Shown here piece by piece: positions 41,178 through 50,073 of a DNA stretch of 64,000 bases (position 1 is its first letter; each line of letters opens with the position of its first letter). The notes under the pieces are model-generated. The model searched no databases. It saw only the letters and a program-made list of their open reading frames with translations, and was not told the DNA's origin. The DNA comes from Streptomyces griseoaurantiacus. Lineage in GTDB: Bacteria; Actinomycetota; Actinomycetes; Streptomycetales; Streptomycetaceae. The DNA lies in contig BNBP01000026.1 in assembly GCA_014656015.1 (NCBI GenBank), forward strand, positions 22,529 through 86,528. Direction: 5' to 3'. A program made the translations under genes and the position numbers.

Positions 41178-42125
41178 TCATGTCGCCGGTTCCGACAGGG
41201 GCCGGTCGAGGGGGATGCGGGCGGTCACGGTCACCGCGCCGGGGTCCAGCTCGGCCGGGCCCGGCATGACGCTGCCGGGCAGCCGGACGGCCGCGGCCCC
41301 GTGGGCGACGGCGGAGGCGAGCGCCTCCGCCCCCCGTCCGCCGGCGAGCAGGAACCCGGCGAGCGAGGCATCGCCGGCACCGACGTTGCTGCGGACGAGG
41401 GCCACGGGTGCGCTGCCGAAGCGGGCGCCGTCGCCGTCCACCAGGAGCTGCCCGTCGGCGCCGAGGCTGGCCAGGACGGTGCCTGCGCCCCGCGCGCGCA
41501 GTTCCTCGGCGGCCTTGAGTGCGTCGCCGACCGTGGCCAGGGGGCGCCCGACGGCTTCCGCGAGCTCCTCGGCGTTGGGCTTGACCAGGTCAGGGCGCTC
41601 CCGCAGGGCGTGGCGGAGGGCGGGCCCGGAGGTGTCGAGGGCGATGCGGACCCCGGCCGCGTGGGCGCGGGCGACCAGGTCGGCGTACCAGGACGGGGCG
41701 AGGCCGCGCGGAAGACTGCCGCAGCAGGCGATCCAGTCGGCGCCGGGGGCGTGCCGGCGCACGGTGTCCAGCAGGGCCTCCTGCTCGGTGGCGCTCAGTT
41801 CCGGCCCCGGTGCGTTGATCTTCGTCAGCACGCCGTCGGCCTCGGCGAGCGCCACGTTGGAGCGGGTGGCCCCGGCGACCGGTACGGAGGCGACCTCGAT
41901 GCCCTGCGCGTCGAGCAGATCGGCGACGAGCGCGCCGGGCGCACCTCCCAGGGGCAGGACGGCCACCGTGCGCCGGCCGGCCGCGGTGACCGCGCGGGAG
42001 ACGTTGACGCCCTTGCCGCCGGGGTCGACGCGTTCGCCGACCGCCCGGACGACCTCGCCGCGGTCGAGCGAGGGGATCTCGTAGGTGCGGTCGAGGGAGG
42101 GGTTGGGGGTGACGGTGAGGATCAT
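41178..42125 (-). CDS. fruK: 1-phosphofructokinase
   Basis: The 315-residue PfkB-family kinase makes fructose 1,6-bisphosphate from the PTS product. It begins MILTVTPNPSLDRTYEI, has the PGGKGVNVSRA signature, DTSGPALRHAL, KPNAEELAEAVG and NVGAGDASLAGFLL with the catalytic Asp (GAGD). The ATG overlaps the stop of fruR as ATGA, so it is coupled to the regulator, and fruA follows 88 bases later. Confidence 0.95.
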   Translation of the reverse strand: MILTVTPNPSLDRTYEIPSLDRGEVVRAVGERVDPGGKGVNVSRAVTAAGRRTVAVLPLGGAPGALVADLLDAQGIEVASVPVAGATRSNVALAEADGVLTKINAPGPELSATEQEALLDTVRRHAPGADWIACCGSLPRGLAPSWYADLVARAHAAGVRIALDTSGPALRHALRERPDLVKPNAEELAEAVGRPLATVGDALKAAEELRARGAGTVLASLGADGQLLVDGDGARFGSAPVALVRSNVGAGDASLAGFLLAGGRGAEALASAVAHGAAAVRLPGSVMPGPAELDPGAVTVTARIPLDRPLSEPAT

Positions 42126-42883
42126 GCGCGGACCACTTCCGTGCCCTCGCGTTCGATGGCGGCGGCCTCGTCCACGTCCAGCCCGCTGTCGGTGATCAGC
42201 AGGTCCGCGTCGTCGAGTCCGCCGAAGCGGGCGAAGTGCTCCTGGCCGTGCTTGGCGGAGTCGGCGAGCAGCACCACGCGCCGGGCGGCGGCGACGGCCG
42301 CCCGTTTGACGGCGGCCTCGGCGAGGTCGGGGGTGGTCAGCCCGTGGGCCGCCGAGAAGCCGTTGGCCGCGAGGAACAGCACGTCGGCCCGGATCTCGGT
42401 GTAGGCGCGCAGCGCCCAGGCGTCCACGGCGGCGCGCGTGCGGTGCCGGACGCGCCCCCCGACGAGGTGGAGCTGGATGCCGGGGTGGTCGGCGAGCCGG
42501 GCGGCGATGGGCAGGCTGTGCGTGACGACGGTGAGTTCGGCCTCCAGCGGGAGCGCGGCGGCCAGGCGGGCGACCGTCGTGCCGGCGTCGAGGATCAGGG
42601 TGCCGCCGGGCGGGAGTTCGGCGAGGGCTGCCCGGGCGATGCGGTCCTTCTCGTCGGCGGCGGTGGCCTCGCGTTCGGCGAGGTCGGGTTCGAAGTCGAG
42701 GCGGCCGGCCGGGATGGCGCCGCCGTGGACGCGCCGGACGAGGCCGACGCGGTCCAGGGCCTTGAGATCGCGGCGGATGGTCTCGGCGGTGACCTGGAAC
42801 TCCTCGGCGAGCGAGACGACGTCGACGCGGCCGCCCTCGCGGGCGAGGCGCAGGATCTCCTGCTGCCGCTCCGGTGCGTACAT
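42122..42883 (-). CDS. fruR: DeoR-family repressor of the fructose operon
   Basis: The 253-residue regulator starts MYAPERQQEILRLAREGGRV. The DeoR helix-turn-helix is VDVVSLAEEFQVTAETIRRDL, followed by LVRRVHGGAIP and the sugar-phosphate isomerase-like sensor domain (LILDAGTTVARLAAAL). It leads the operon with fruK and fruA and probably senses fructose 1-phosphate. About 80 bases upstream (42960-43000) is a less GC-rich stretch AGTAAACAGATTCGGG and AGTGAACGGG, which may hold direct-repeat operators. Confidence 0.93.
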   Translation of the reverse strand: MYAPERQQEILRLAREGGRVDVVSLAEEFQVTAETIRRDLKALDRVGLVRRVHGGAIPAGRLDFEPDLAEREATAADEKDRIARAALAELPPGGTLILDAGTTVARLAAALPLEAELTVVTHSLPIAARLADHPGIQLHLVGGRVRHRTRAAVDAWALRAYTEIRADVLFLAANGFSAAHGLTTPDLAEAAVKRAAVAAARRVVLLADSAKHGQEHFARFGGLDDADLLITDSGLDVDEAAAIEREGTEVVRA

Positions 42884-43031
42884 GTCCGTTCGCCTCCGAG
42901 GGATGCCCGGGTGTGTGGTTTCGCCTGCGTTCGAAGGGGAGGTTACGTCCGACCCGGAGGAAAGTAAACAGATTCGGGCTGCAATCAGAAGTGAACGGGC
43001 ATCCCTCTCTCCGCCTGCCGGACCCCGCATT

Positions 43032-43048
43032 AGGACCGGACCGGTCCT
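43032..43048. promoter_or_regulatory. Palindromic operator upstream of the WYL regulator
   Basis: AGGACCGG-A-CCGGTCCT is a perfect 8-bp inverted repeat around a single base, 22 bases upstream of the start codon, fitting autoregulation by the WYL protein. Confidence 0.65.
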
Positions 43049-43070
43049 CTTCGTGCGGCACCCTGTGAGC

Positions 43071-44042
43071 ATGACGACGGACACGCCCGCGCGGCTCCTC
43101 ACGTTGCTCTCCCTGCTGCAGACGCCGCGCGAGTGGCCCGGTGGGGAGCTGGCCGAGCGGCTCGGGGTGTCGCGGCGGACCGTGCGGCGGGACGTCGACC
43201 GCCTGCGGGAGCTGGGGTATCCCGTGCGGGCGAGCCGCGGCGCCGAGGGCGGCTACCGGCTGGTGGCCGGGACCGCCATGCCGCCGCTGCTGCTCGACGA
43301 CGAGGAGGCCGTCGCGATCGCGGTCGGCCTGCGCGCCGGTGCCGGGCACGCGGTGGAGGGCGTGGACGAGGCGTCGGTGCGGGCCCTCGCGAAGCTGGAG
43401 CAGGTGCTGCCCGGCCGGCTGCGCCACCGGGTCGCCGCCCTGGGAACCGCCACGACGGCGCTGACCGGCGGGGACGGTGCCCGGATCGCCCCCGAGACGC
43501 TCACCGTGATCGCCTCGGCGGTCGCCGGGCGGGAGCGGCTGCGGTTCGCCTACCGGGCGGCCGACGGCGCGGAGTCCCGGCGTCTGACCGAGCCGTACCG
43601 GCTGGTGTCGACGGGACGGCGCTGGTACCTCGTCGCCTACGACCTGCACCGCGAGGACTGGCGGACCTTCCGCGTGGACCGGGTCGCCGAGCCGTTCGCG
43701 ACCGGCGCGCGGTACGCGCCCCGGGAGCTGCCCTCGGGGAGCGCGGCGGAGTACCTGCGGCAGTCGATGCACGCGCGCCAGGAGGCGTACGAGCTGGAGG
43801 TGAGCTTCGCCGTCGGGGCGGAGGAGCTCCGTGACCGGCTGCCGCCGTGGTGGGGCGCCCCCGAGCCGGTCGAGGGCGGCGGATGCCGGATACGGGCCCG
43901 GGTCTCCGACGCCCCGGAGTGGCTGCCGATGCGGCTGGCGATGCTGGAGGTGGGGTTCACCGTGCACCGGCCGGCCGAACTGGCCGAGCGCGTACGGGAG
44001 CTGGGCGCGCGTCTGCTGCGGGGCGGGGGCGGGGAGGGCTGA
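43071..44042 (+). CDS. YafY-type HTH/WYL-domain regulator
   Basis: The product has 323 residues. The N-terminal HTH_11 domain (LLTLLSLLQTPREWPGGELA, SRRTVRRDVDRLRELGYPV) is followed by a WYL domain with GRRWYLVAYDLHREDWRTFRVDRV, which in this superfamily binds nucleic acid or small ligands, and a WCX-type C-terminus. It stands alone, divergent from fruR, with a palindrome immediately upstream. Relatives control DNA-damage or toxic-compound responses, but the target is unknown here. Confidence 0.92.
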   Translation: MTTDTPARLLTLLSLLQTPREWPGGELAERLGVSRRTVRRDVDRLRELGYPVRASRGAEGGYRLVAGTAMPPLLLDDEEAVAIAVGLRAGAGHAVEGVDEASVRALAKLEQVLPGRLRHRVAALGTATTALTGGDGARIAPETLTVIASAVAGRERLRFAYRAADGAESRRLTEPYRLVSTGRRWYLVAYDLHREDWRTFRVDRVAEPFATGARYAPRELPSGSAAEYLRQSMHARQEAYELEVSFAVGAEELRDRLPPWWGAPEPVEGGGCRIRARVSDAPEWLPMRLAMLEVGFTVHRPAELAERVRELGARLLRGGGGEG

Positions 44043-44362
44043 CGCAAAGGAGCCGGGCTCCGGCGTCGGGGGGAGACGCCGAAGCCCGGCTCTGGGAAGG
44101 TCCCGGCGCCCGGGGGGGGTAGTGCGTCGGGACGTGGTTCTGGGGGGCGGGACGGCCCGGTGGCCGTGGTCCGCGCGGGACGCGTGCAGTGCTCACGTAC
44201 CGGGGTTCGAGCTTCTTGTGCCCCGAACCCCGCGGGTTGAAGCAGGGGCGCACCCGGTTGCGCGCGCATCTGGCCGATGCGCGCCCCCGTGTGACGCACG
44301 GGCGCCACACAGGTGCGGGGTGCACCGCCGCGGGGCGGCGATGCGTACGGTGTCCGCGGTGA
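44043..44362. other. Intergenic hairpin-rich region between convergent genes
   Basis: These 320 bases separate the converging WYL and hrdD genes. Besides the terminator at 44050, there are hairpins at 44201-44232 (CGGGGTTCG/CGAACCCCG) and 44263-44285 (GCGCGCATC/GATGCGCGC). No gene is supported. Confidence 0.6.
44050..44092. terminator. Strong terminator hairpin after the WYL gene
   Basis: GAGCCGGGCTCCGGCGTC pairs with GACGCCG-AAGCCCGGCTC over about 18 bases with one mismatch and a G-rich loop, eight bases after the stop codon. Confidence 0.85.
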
Positions 44363-45361
44363 TCAGGCCACCGCGTCGAAACCGGTGCTGCGGGCGAGCT
44401 TCTTCAGCTCCAGCAGCGCGTGCTTCTCGATCTGCCGGATGCGCTCGCGGGTCAGTCCGTGCTCCTTGCCGACCTCTGTCAGCGTACGCTCCCGGCCGTC
44501 CTCGATGCCGTAGCGCATCTTGATGATGGACGCCGTGCGCTGGTCGAGCCGGCCGATCAGGTCGTCCAGCTCCTCGCTGCGCAGCAGGGTGAGGACCGAC
44601 TGCTCGGGGGAGACCGCGGAGGTGTCCTCCAGCAGGTCGCCGAACTGGGTCTCGCCCTCGTCGTCCACCGACATGTTCAGCGACACCGGGTCGCGGGCCC
44701 AGTCGAGCACGTCCGTGACGCGTTCGGCGTTGGAGCCCAGCTCCGCGGCGATCTCGGCGGGCTCGGGGTCCCGGCCGTGCTCACGGTTGAACTCGCGCTG
44801 CACGCGACGGATCCGGCCGAGCTCCTCCACGAGGTGGACGGGGAGCCGGATGGTGCGGGACTGGTCGGCTATCGAGCGGGTGATCGCCTGACGGATCCAC
44901 CACGTGGCGTACGTGGAGAACTTGAAGCCCTTGCGGTAGTCGAACTTCTCGACCGCGCGGACCAGACCGGCGTTGCCCTCCTGGATGAGGTCGAGCAGGG
45001 GCAGGCCGCTGCGCGGGTAGCGCCGCGCGACGGCGACGACCAGTCGCAGGTTGGACCGGATGAAGACGTCCTTCGCACGCTCGCCGGCTTCGACCAGGGC
45101 CTCGAGTTCCTCGCGGGAGGCGTCCGCGCGGGACTCCTCCTCGCCCTCGAGGATCTGCCGCGCGAACACACCCGCCTCGATGACCTGGGACAGCTCGACT
45201 TCCTTGGCAGCGTCGAGCAGCGGTGTGCGCGCGATCTCGTCGAGGTACATGCCGACCAGGTCGCGGTCGGCGATCTCACCGGCGTGGGTGCGAACACTGC
45301 CTGCCGCGTCGGCCGTCTCGCCGGTGGCGGACTTACGACGGGCGACGGCACGGGTTGCCAT
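44363..45361 (-). CDS. hrdD: RNA polymerase principal-like sigma factor HrdD
   Basis: The 332-residue group 2 sigma-70 factor has region 1.2 (DRDLVGMYLDEIARTPLLD), region 2 (NLRLVVAVARRYP, LLDLIQEGNAGLVRAVEKF, FSTYATWWIRQAI), region 3 (LPVHLVEELGRIRRVQREF) and region 4 (RTLTEVGKEHGLTRERIRQIE). It directs transcription in parallel with HrdB and is dispensable in S. coelicolor. ATG at 45361 gives the expected length. A promoter of the SigR class lies about 85 bases upstream, as in S. coelicolor, where hrdD is a known oxidative-stress target. Confidence 0.95.
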   Translation of the reverse strand: MATRAVARRKSATGETADAAGSVRTHAGEIADRDLVGMYLDEIARTPLLDAAKEVELSQVIEAGVFARQILEGEEESRADASREELEALVEAGERAKDVFIRSNLRLVVAVARRYPRSGLPLLDLIQEGNAGLVRAVEKFDYRKGFKFSTYATWWIRQAITRSIADQSRTIRLPVHLVEELGRIRRVQREFNREHGRDPEPAEIAAELGSNAERVTDVLDWARDPVSLNMSVDDEGETQFGDLLEDTSAVSPEQSVLTLLRSEELDDLIGRLDQRTASIIKMRYGIEDGRERTLTEVGKEHGLTRERIRQIEKHALLELKKLARSTGFDAVA

Positions 45362-45753
45362 GCGTGCTCCCTTGCGATGGTGGGCTGGCGGGTGGTTCTC
45401 AGCTGCTTGGCACTGTGGTCGGGTGCCCTGCATCTGATGGAAACAACGACTGGAATCCGGACAGAATTCCCAACCCGGCCCTCCTTTTTTCTGATCATGC
45501 AGTACCCTGCGCGGCCACGCCGGCGGGACGGAGGAGCGAGGGGGGTGGGGAGGCCCAGGCCGGAGGGGTGAGCCGGGCCTTCGTCTGTGTAGACGGGGCG
45601 GATCGCCGGAAGGTTGCCGCAGAGGGGACGCGTGGGCCGATTCACAGGAGATCCGGCAGGCGGCCCCCTCACCAGGAGCCGGACCGGGATCCGCACCCTC
45701 ACCAGGCACCTGCCCGGGGCCCGCGCCCCCGCCCGGCCCCGCGCCCCCACCCG
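45362..45753. other. Intergenic region upstream of hrdD
   Basis: These 392 bases hold the hrdD leader and promoter (to 45470) and a stretch around 45480 that is locally T-rich (CTCCTTTTTTCTGATC). The rest, to 45753, is GC-rich with CCCGCC-type runs and no supported gene. Confidence 0.5.
45445..45470 (-). promoter_or_regulatory. SigR-type promoter of hrdD
   Basis: On the minus strand, GGAAT (preceded by G) and GTT are separated by exactly 18 bases, matching the SigR consensus GGAAT-N18-GTT. The start codon is about 85 bases downstream. Confidence 0.7.
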
Positions 45754-46557
45754 CTAGCCGAACTGCACCGACCTCTTCGCGAGGCCCAGCCAGAAGCCCT
45801 CGATGACCGAGCGCTGGGTGTCCAGCTCCCCGGCCGCGTCCGCCGCGCCCAGGGTGACGAACAGCGGGGCGAAGTGCTCCGTGCGGGGGTGGGCGAGCTG
45901 CCCCGCCGGGGAGGTGCGGGTGAAGTCCAGCAGCGCGTCGACGTCGCCGGCCGCCAGTGCCCGCTGTCCCCAGTCGTCGAACTCCGCGGACCAGCCGGGA
46001 ATTCCCCCGGCGTGCCGCAGCGCGGCCAGGTTGTGGGTGAAGAACCCGGAGCCCACGATCAGCACGCCCTCGTCCCGCAGCGGGGCGAGCCGGCGGCCGA
46101 TCTCCATGAGGCGGACGGGGTCGAGCGTGGGCATCGAGATCTGCAGGACGGGGATGTCCGCCTCCGGGTACATCTCCACGAGCGGCACGTACGCCCCGTG
46201 GTCCAGCCCCCGGTCCGGCACGTCCTGGACCGGCGTCCCGGGCGCGCGCAGCAGCTTGCGGACGGAGTCGGCGAGCGCGGGCGCCCCGGGGGCCTCGTAC
46301 CGCACGCGGTAGTAGTGCTCGGGGAAGCCCCAGAAGTCGTACACGAGCGGGACGGGCTCCACGGCGCCGAGGGCGAGCGGGGCGTCCTCCCAGTGCGCGG
46401 AGACCATGAGGATCGCCCTGGGGCGCGGCAGGGTGGCGGACCAGGCGGACAGTTCGCCGGGCCAGACCGGGTCGTCGGCCAGCGGGGGCGCCCCGTGGCT
46501 GAGGTAGAGGGTGGGCATGCGCCCGGCTGCGGGGCGCTCTTCGGCGAGGGCGGACAT
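45754..46557 (-). CDS. Class III extradiol ring-cleavage dioxygenase (LigB/DODA type)
   Basis: The 267-residue protein has YLSHGAPPL, LMVSAHWED, YDFWGFPEHYYRVRY, GLDHGAYVPL and GFFTHNLAAL, in which the conserved His residues bind Fe or Zn as in the 4,5-DOPA dioxygenase group. It probably opens a catechol ring. It is divergent from a MarR gene with which it shares a control region holding a symmetric operator. ATG at 46557 was chosen; an inner start MPTLYLSHG at residue 14 would also leave the domain whole. Confidence 0.92.
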   Translation of the reverse strand: MSALAEERPAAGRMPTLYLSHGAPPLADDPVWPGELSAWSATLPRPRAILMVSAHWEDAPLALGAVEPVPLVYDFWGFPEHYYRVRYEAPGAPALADSVRKLLRAPGTPVQDVPDRGLDHGAYVPLVEMYPEADIPVLQISMPTLDPVRLMEIGRRLAPLRDEGVLIVGSGFFTHNLAALRHAGGIPGWSAEFDDWGQRALAAGDVDALLDFTRTSPAGQLAHPRTEHFAPLFVTLGAADAAGELDTQRSVIEGFWLGLAKRSVQFG

Positions 46558-46619
46558 GGGGCGGGCCTCCTCCGGCGACGGTCGGCCGGCGACAGTCGCC
46601 CTGGGCGTGTGAAGAGATA

Positions 46620-46633
46620 CTTGAAATATCAAG
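46620..46633. promoter_or_regulatory. MarR-type operator
   Basis: CTTGA-AATA-TCAAG is a perfect inverted repeat flanked by TA on both sides (TACTTGA...TCAAGCTA), the usual shape of MarR-family sites. It lies in the divergent promoter, 63 bases from the dioxygenase start and 65 from the MarR start. Confidence 0.75.
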
Positions 46634-46697
46634 CTAACCCCTACAGCCTAACGCGCTGTTGTTTAACCTTCAAGGAGATGCCTCGTACAGTAGGCGC

Positions 46698-47201
46698 ATG
46701 GACACCGCACCCGGCCGCGACACCCGCTGGCTCACCCCCGAGGAGCAGCGCGTCTGGCGCGCCTATCTGCACGCCGTCACGCTCCTGGAGGACCACCTCG
46801 ACCGGCAGCTCCAGCGGGACGCCGACATGCCGCACGTCTACTACGGACTGCTCGTCCAGCTCGGCGAGGCGCCGGAGCGGCGGCTGCGGATGACGGAGCT
46901 GGCGAAGCAGGCCAAGATCACGCGCTCGCGCCTCTCGCACGCCGTCTCCCGGCTGGAGAAGAACGGGTGGGTCCGGCGCGAGGAGTGCCCCGACGACAAG
47001 CGGGGCCAGTTCGCGGTGCTCACCGACGCCGGGTACGAGGTGCTGCGGCGGACCGCGCCGGGGCATGTGGAGGCCGTCCGCCAGGCCGTCTTCGACCGGC
47101 TCAGCCCGGAACAGCAGAAGTCCCTCGGCGAGATCATGCAGATCGTCGCCGAGGGACTTCAGCCGAAGGAGGCGGGTGCGGACCTGCCCTGGCTCCGCTG
47201 A
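46698..47201 (+). CDS. MarR family transcriptional regulator
   Basis: The 167-residue winged-helix protein has MTELAKQAKITRSRLSHAVSRLEKNGWV (recognition helix) and REECPDDKRGQFAVLTDAGYEVL (the wing). It is divergent from the dioxygenase gene and very probably represses it and itself through the palindrome between them, with a phenolic ligand as likely inducer. ATG at 46698 gives the usual length. Confidence 0.93.
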   Translation: MDTAPGRDTRWLTPEEQRVWRAYLHAVTLLEDHLDRQLQRDADMPHVYYGLLVQLGEAPERRLRMTELAKQAKITRSRLSHAVSRLEKNGWVRREECPDDKRGQFAVLTDAGYEVLRRTAPGHVEAVRQAVFDRLSPEQQKSLGEIMQIVAEGLQPKEAGADLPWLR

Positions 47202-47276
47202 CCCGCCTCCCCCGCCGGGCCCTCACCGGGCCCTTCGAGCCCCTGAGTGGGTGGTCACCGGATCACCGGTGGGTCG

Positions 47277-48836
47277 TCAGTGCGCGACCACCGGGATCTG
47301 GAACTCGTCCTGCGCGCCCTCGGCCGACTCGCCGGAGGCGGAACCGGCGCCGGGGCGGCCGGTGTTGATCAGCGTCATCGCGATGAGCGAGGCCGCCACC
47401 AGGATGCCGACGGCGAACCAGATCGCGCTGGTGTAGCCGTGCACCTGACCCTGGAGCTGGACGAGCTGCGCCTGCGTCTTGGAGCCGGCACCCGCGATGT
47501 GGTCGCTGATGTACGCGGTGGTCGCCGACGCGGCGATCGTGTTCAGCAGGGCGGTGCCGATCGCGCCGCCCACCTGCTGCGAGGTGTTGACCATCGCGGA
47601 GGCGACACCGGAGTCCCGGGGCTCGACCCCGTACGTGGCCAGGGACATCGCCGGCATGAACGCCGTACCCATGCCGAGGCCGAGCAGGAGCTGTCCGGGC
47701 AGCAGGAGGCTGACGTAGGAGCTGCCGATCTCCAGCTGGGTCAGGACCAGCATGCCGACGGCCGCGAGCAGGAAGCCCGGACCCATCAGCAGCCGCGGCG
47801 GGACCCGCGTCATCAGCCGGGCGCCGATCTGCGTGGAGCCCGTGATCATGCCCGCGATCATCGGCAGGAAGGCGAAGCCGGTCTTGACCGGCGAGTAGCC
47901 CTGGACCGCCTGCAGGTAGTAGGTGAGGAACAGGAACAGGCCGAACATCGCGATGATCGCGAGGCCGAGGGAGAGGTAGACACCGCCGCGGTTGCGTTCG
48001 GTGATCACCCGCAGCGGCAGCAGCGGGGCCTTGACCCGGGACTCGGTCACGACGAACGCGAGGAGCAGCACGCCGGCGACGACGAAGAGGCCGATGGTCG
48101 TCGTGTCGCTCCAGCCCTCCGACTCGGCGCGCGTGAAGCCGTACACCAGCGAGACCAGGCCGAGGGTCGACAGGATCACGCCGGGGATGTCGAGCGAGGA
48201 GCGGTTGCGGCTGCCGGACGGCTCGTGGATGACGAAGTACGCGCCGAGCGCGGCGACCAGCGCGAACGGGATGTTCACGAAGAACGTCCAGCGCCAGTCC
48301 AGGTACTCGGTGAGGAAGCCGCCGAGGATCAGGCCGACGGCGCCGCCGCCACCGGCGATCGCGCCGTAGATGCCGAACGCCTTGGCGCGCTCCTTGGCGT
48401 CGGTGAACATCACCGCGAGCAGGGAGAGCGCGGCGGGTGCGAGCAGCGCGCCGAAGACGCCCTGCAGCGCGCGGGCACCGAACATCATGGCGCCGCTCTG
48501 CGCGGCGCCGCCGAGCGCGGAGGCCGCCGCGAAGCCGGCGAGGCCGAGGACGAAGGTCCGCTTGCGGCCCCACAGGTCGGCGATGCGCCCGCCGAACAGC
48601 AGCAGGCCGCCGAAGGCGAGCGCGTAGGCCGTGATGACCCACTGCCGGTTGCCGTCGGATATGCCGAGGTCCTGCTGGGCGGAGGGCAGGGCGATGTTCA
48701 CGATGGTCGCGTCGAGCACGACCATGAGCTGGGCGAGCGCGATGAAGATCAGCGCCCTCCAGGGGTTGGGGGTGCGGCCGGGCGTACCGTCGGATCGAGG
48801 TGACGCCTCGGCGGCGGCCGGGGCTGTGTCAGACAT
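47277..48836 (-). CDS. DHA2-family MFS drug efflux transporter
   Basis: The 519-residue protein has fourteen predicted helices. LAQLMVVLDATIVNIALPS is the DHA2 signature of helix 1 (LDxTIVNVALP), FGGRIADLWGRKRTFVLGL is motif A, and GGGGAVGLILGGFLTEYLDWRWTFF is the proline-poor motif C region. It exports drugs or secondary metabolites with proton exchange. The TetR gene 426 bases upstream on the same strand is the likely regulator. ATG at 48836 was chosen; GTG at 48848 adds four residues. Confidence 0.94.
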   Translation of the reverse strand: MSDTAPAAAEASPRSDGTPGRTPNPWRALIFIALAQLMVVLDATIVNIALPSAQQDLGISDGNRQWVITAYALAFGGLLLFGGRIADLWGRKRTFVLGLAGFAAASALGGAAQSGAMMFGARALQGVFGALLAPAALSLLAVMFTDAKERAKAFGIYGAIAGGGGAVGLILGGFLTEYLDWRWTFFVNIPFALVAALGAYFVIHEPSGSRNRSSLDIPGVILSTLGLVSLVYGFTRAESEGWSDTTTIGLFVVAGVLLLAFVVTESRVKAPLLPLRVITERNRGGVYLSLGLAIIAMFGLFLFLTYYLQAVQGYSPVKTGFAFLPMIAGMITGSTQIGARLMTRVPPRLLMGPGFLLAAVGMLVLTQLEIGSSYVSLLLPGQLLLGLGMGTAFMPAMSLATYGVEPRDSGVASAMVNTSQQVGGAIGTALLNTIAASATTAYISDHIAGAGSKTQAQLVQLQGQVHGYTSAIWFAVGILVAASLIAMTLINTGRPGAGSASGESAEGAQDEFQIPVVAH

Positions 48837-49262
48837 GGGTGTACCCACTCCGGGACTCGGTGAGGAACGAACGTAACGGGATAAGTCGTACTGCTACGGC
48901 ATGACGGAAGAATGTGGATTCGATGACGGACTCGGAAACGATGTCCTGGGCCTCTTGACCGAGGAAGCCCGGCGTGCGGGGCGGGGGGCGTACCGGCGCG
49001 AGAGCGCGGTCGTCCCACCCCACGGCCTCCCGTTCCGTCCTCGTCGACGGTCGGAGCGCCTGGCGGCGTCGGTCGGTGGTCTGGTCTGTGTGGTCCATGA
49101 GCCGCGGTACGCGTGGCTCAGGTGGTCTGTGACGGCTCCCGTGGTCTTCGAGCCGTTTCCCCGTGGTCGTGCGTCGGTTCTGACGGTCCGGGTCGCGGTG
49201 CCCGGTCCGCGTGGGCGCGCTCTCGCGTCAGTGCGCCTCGCGGTCCGGCCGCTCCGGTGGTC
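48837..49262. other. Intergenic region between TetR and exporter genes
   Basis: These 426 bases separate two genes in the same orientation. Short open frames exist on both strands (for example 48901-49272 plus), but they lack a ribosome site and show no domain, and I do not support them as genes. The stretch near 48870-48930 is relatively A/T-rich and may hold the exporter promoter. Confidence 0.45.
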
Positions 49263-49952
49263 TCAGTGGTGACCGCCGTGCTGTCCGGAACTCATCGGCT
49301 GATCGGTGCTGGGTGTGCGAAGGGCCTCCATGGTCACGGCCGTGCCCGGCAGCGCGGAGCGGGCGGGAGCCCGCAGTCCGTCCAGGAACAGCTGGAGATG
49401 ACGGTGGACGAATCGGTCGATGCTCAGGCACCCCGCTCCGGCGAGCGGACGGCTGAGCTGGGCCGCGGCGACCATCACGTCGCCGACGGCCACGTCGGGG
49501 CGGAGCTGTCCCGCCCTGCGCGCCCGGTCCATGAGCGACTCCACCAACTGCTCGAGTCGTTGACGGGAGGCGTCCAGATCGGGGTGGTGCTGGTCGAAGG
49601 CCCCCTGGAGCATCGGGCACAGCGCGCCGATCCGTTCGTCGACGGACGTGTGCACGAACCGGGACAGTGCCGCGAAGGCGTCGCCGCTCTCGGCGAGCGC
49701 CGCCTCTGCCGCCTCGGCCGTGCGGTCCATGACGGAACAGACGACCTCGCGCGCCAGCGCCTCGCGGTCCGGGAAGTTGCGGTACACGGTGGCGTTGCCG
49801 ACACCGGCCCGCCGGGCGACCTCGTCGAGCGGCACGTACGGGCCGAACTCGACGAACATCTCCCGCGCCGCGGTGACGATGCGCTCCCGGTTGCGCAGGG
49901 CGTCGGCACGCGGCCGGCTCACTCGGCGCTGCACGGGTACGGCGGTCTCCAC
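49263..49952 (-). CDS. TetR family transcriptional regulator
   Basis: The 229-residue protein begins METAVPVQRRVSRPRADALR. The helix-turn-helix is PLDEVARRAGVGNATVYRNF, and the ligand domain has LSRFVHTSVDERIGALCPML and a His-rich tail end (SSGQHGGHH). It lies upstream of the DHA2 exporter and is preceded by two matching palindromes (50036 and 50074), so it is probably an autoregulated drug-resistance repressor. Confidence 0.92.
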   Translation of the reverse strand: METAVPVQRRVSRPRADALRNRERIVTAAREMFVEFGPYVPLDEVARRAGVGNATVYRNFPDREALAREVVCSVMDRTAEAAEAALAESGDAFAALSRFVHTSVDERIGALCPMLQGAFDQHHPDLDASRQRLEQLVESLMDRARRAGQLRPDVAVGDVMVAAAQLSRPLAGAGCLSIDRFVHRHLQLFLDGLRAPARSALPGTAVTMEALRTPSTDQPMSSGQHGGHH

Positions 49953-50035
49953 GGCGTCCTCCCTCTCTCTCCGGGCCCCTCGGGGCTTCGCGTGTCCGGC
50001 CGCTCGCGGGCTCTTCCCCGAGCCCCCGTCCGAAC

Positions 50036-50052
50036 CGGGGAACCGCTCCCCG
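50036..50052. promoter_or_regulatory. TetR operator, proximal copy
   Basis: CGGGGA-ACCGC-TCCCCG is a perfect 6-bp inverted repeat with a 5-base spacer. Its centre is 40 bases from the centre of the second copy, which has the same GGGGA/TCCCC arms and spacing. Confidence 0.65.
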
Positions 50053-50073
50053 CTTCAGCCGGACAGTGAGCTA

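Noticed and set aside
48901..49272. Open frame of 123 codons on the plus strand
   Set aside because: No ribosome site, no domain, a weak start and overlap with the end of the TetR gene; codon usage is not convincing.
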